Source: Streptococcus sp. (GTDB lineage Bacteria > Bacillota > Bacilli > Lactobacillales > Aerococcaceae). From it: a stretch of 8,238 bases of DNA. Shown piece by piece: positions 7,812 through 8,238 of this stretch. Both the position numbers and the translations under genes were made by a program. Numbering within the stretch: position 1 is the first letter of the stretch; each line of letters begins with the position of its first letter. Under the pieces are notes generated by a model. It saw only the letters and a program-made list of their open reading frames with translations, did no database searches and was not told where the DNA came from. The stretch spans positions 1 through 8,238 of the forward strand of contig JABZYY010000049.1 in the NCBI GenBank assembly GCA_015264885.1. The letters are read 5' to 3'.

Positions 7812-8238
7812 ATGAGTTTTGCAAATTATGCATGGAAGTTAAAAGAGAATGTGGATGAAGAACTCGTAACATCTCTTTCAAGTGAAAGTGGTGTGTCTGA
7901 GAATCTCGTTCGCTTATGTGTGGAACGTGGAGTTCAAACTGTAGAAGAACTACAAGAGTTTCTTTCGCCAACCCCACATCTTATCCATGATCCTTTCTTG
8001 TTACATGATATGGATAAAGCAGTAGCACGAATTCAAGAAGCCATTGAAAATGGTGAATTGATTCATATATATGGAGACTATGATGCAGACGGGATTACGA
8101 GTACAACGATTCTCTATGAAACTCTTGAAATGCTAGGGGCTCAAGTATCGTACTATTTACCGAATCGCTTTACAGATGGCTATGGTCCCAATATTCCAGC
8201 ATTCCAACGTGCGATAGAAGAAGGCCATACGCTTATTA
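7812..8238 (+). CDS. recJ: Single-stranded-DNA exonuclease RecJ, 3'-truncated by window edge
   Basis: RecJ is the 5'-to-3' single-stranded-DNA exonuclease of RecF-type recombination and mismatch or base-excision repair, a DHH-family phosphoesterase that uses Mn/Mg. Only the first 142 codons are in the window; the full protein in Firmicutes is usually 570-790 residues. The visible part begins MSFANYAWKLKE and includes the FLSPTPHLIHDPFLLHDMDKAV block typical of RecJ N-termini. It then has the first catalytic motif DYDADG at residues 89-94, followed by ITSTTIL and the conserved YLPNRFTDGYGPN region. The remaining DHH motifs and the OB-fold domain lie beyond the edge. The start is fixed by AGGAGGTG just upstream, 12 bases after the SDR stop. 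The visible part is open throughout. Confidence 0.95.
   Translation, partial: MSFANYAWKLKENVDEELVTSLSSESGVSENLVRLCVERGVQTVEELQEFLSPTPHLIHDPFLLHDMDKAVARIQEAIENGELIHIYGDYDADGITSTTILYETLEMLGAQVSYYLPNRFTDGYGPNIPAFQRAIEEGHTLI

Larger units (their letters stand above)
1..8238 (+). other. Probable polycistronic cluster glyQ-glyS-obg-acyltransferase-rnz-SDR-recJ
   Basis: Seven same-strand genes are separated by 20, 31, 12, 1, -14 and 12 bases. No hairpin followed by a T-run occurs in any gap, and no gap is long enough for a normal promoter and leader, although promoters inside coding sequence cannot be excluded. The principal promoter and the end of the unit both lie outside the window. The last six genes each carry their own visible ribosome binding site. 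That this is a single transcript is an inference from spacing. Confidence 0.6.

Noticed and set aside
1..8238. Mobile element, prophage, CRISPR or defence system
   Set aside because: No transposase, integrase, phage or restriction gene, no inverted or direct repeat array and no obvious change in base composition was seen. All genes fit a chromosomal core cluster.

Overview
The window looks like chromosomal core sequence from a low-GC Gram-positive bacterium, most likely Lactobacillales (Enterococcaceae/Carnobacteriaceae-like). The basis is AT-rich third codon positions, strong AGGAGG-type ribosome binding sites before every visible start, a two-subunit glycyl-tRNA synthetase, Obg-type GTPase and RNase Z sequences of Firmicutes style, and the rnz-SDR-recJ order known from lactic acid bacteria. 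Genus level is a guess.

All seven genes lie on the + strand with almost no space between them. Positions 1-804 hold the end of glyQ and 825-2894 hold glyS, together the glycyl-tRNA synthetase. Positions 2926-4233 hold obg (ribosome-assembly GTPase). Positions 4246-6069 hold a 607-residue membrane acyltransferase of the OatA type. Positions 6071-7015 hold rnz (tRNA 3' processing), 7002-7799 a short-chain dehydrogenase/reductase, and 7812-8238 the start of recJ. Gaps are 20, 31, 12, 1, -14 and 12 bases, and no terminator or convincing promoter is visible, so the run reads as one transcription unit or part of one. No stretch over 31 bases lacks a gene. I see no RNA gene, mobile element, CRISPR array or notable repeat.

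Functionally this is a housekeeping cluster: tRNA charging (glyQS), ribosome assembly (obg), tRNA maturation (rnz) and DNA repair (recJ). An uncharacterised oxidoreductase and a cell-surface-type acyltransferase are embedded in it.

The most unusual object is the acyltransferase. It keeps the complete OatA layout (about 11 membrane segments plus an extracytoplasmic SGNH-hydrolase-like domain) and an intact reading frame. However, the SGNH domain appears to have lost all three catalytic residues: the Ser position of the GDS motif is Gln459, and the Asp and His of the DxxH motif are Arg580 and Tyr583. The membrane domain also departs from family consensus at several positions. It looks like a conserved-fold pseudoenzyme, or an acyltransferase with altered chemistry, kept in a tightly coupled core operon. 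The other genes show the residues expected for activity.
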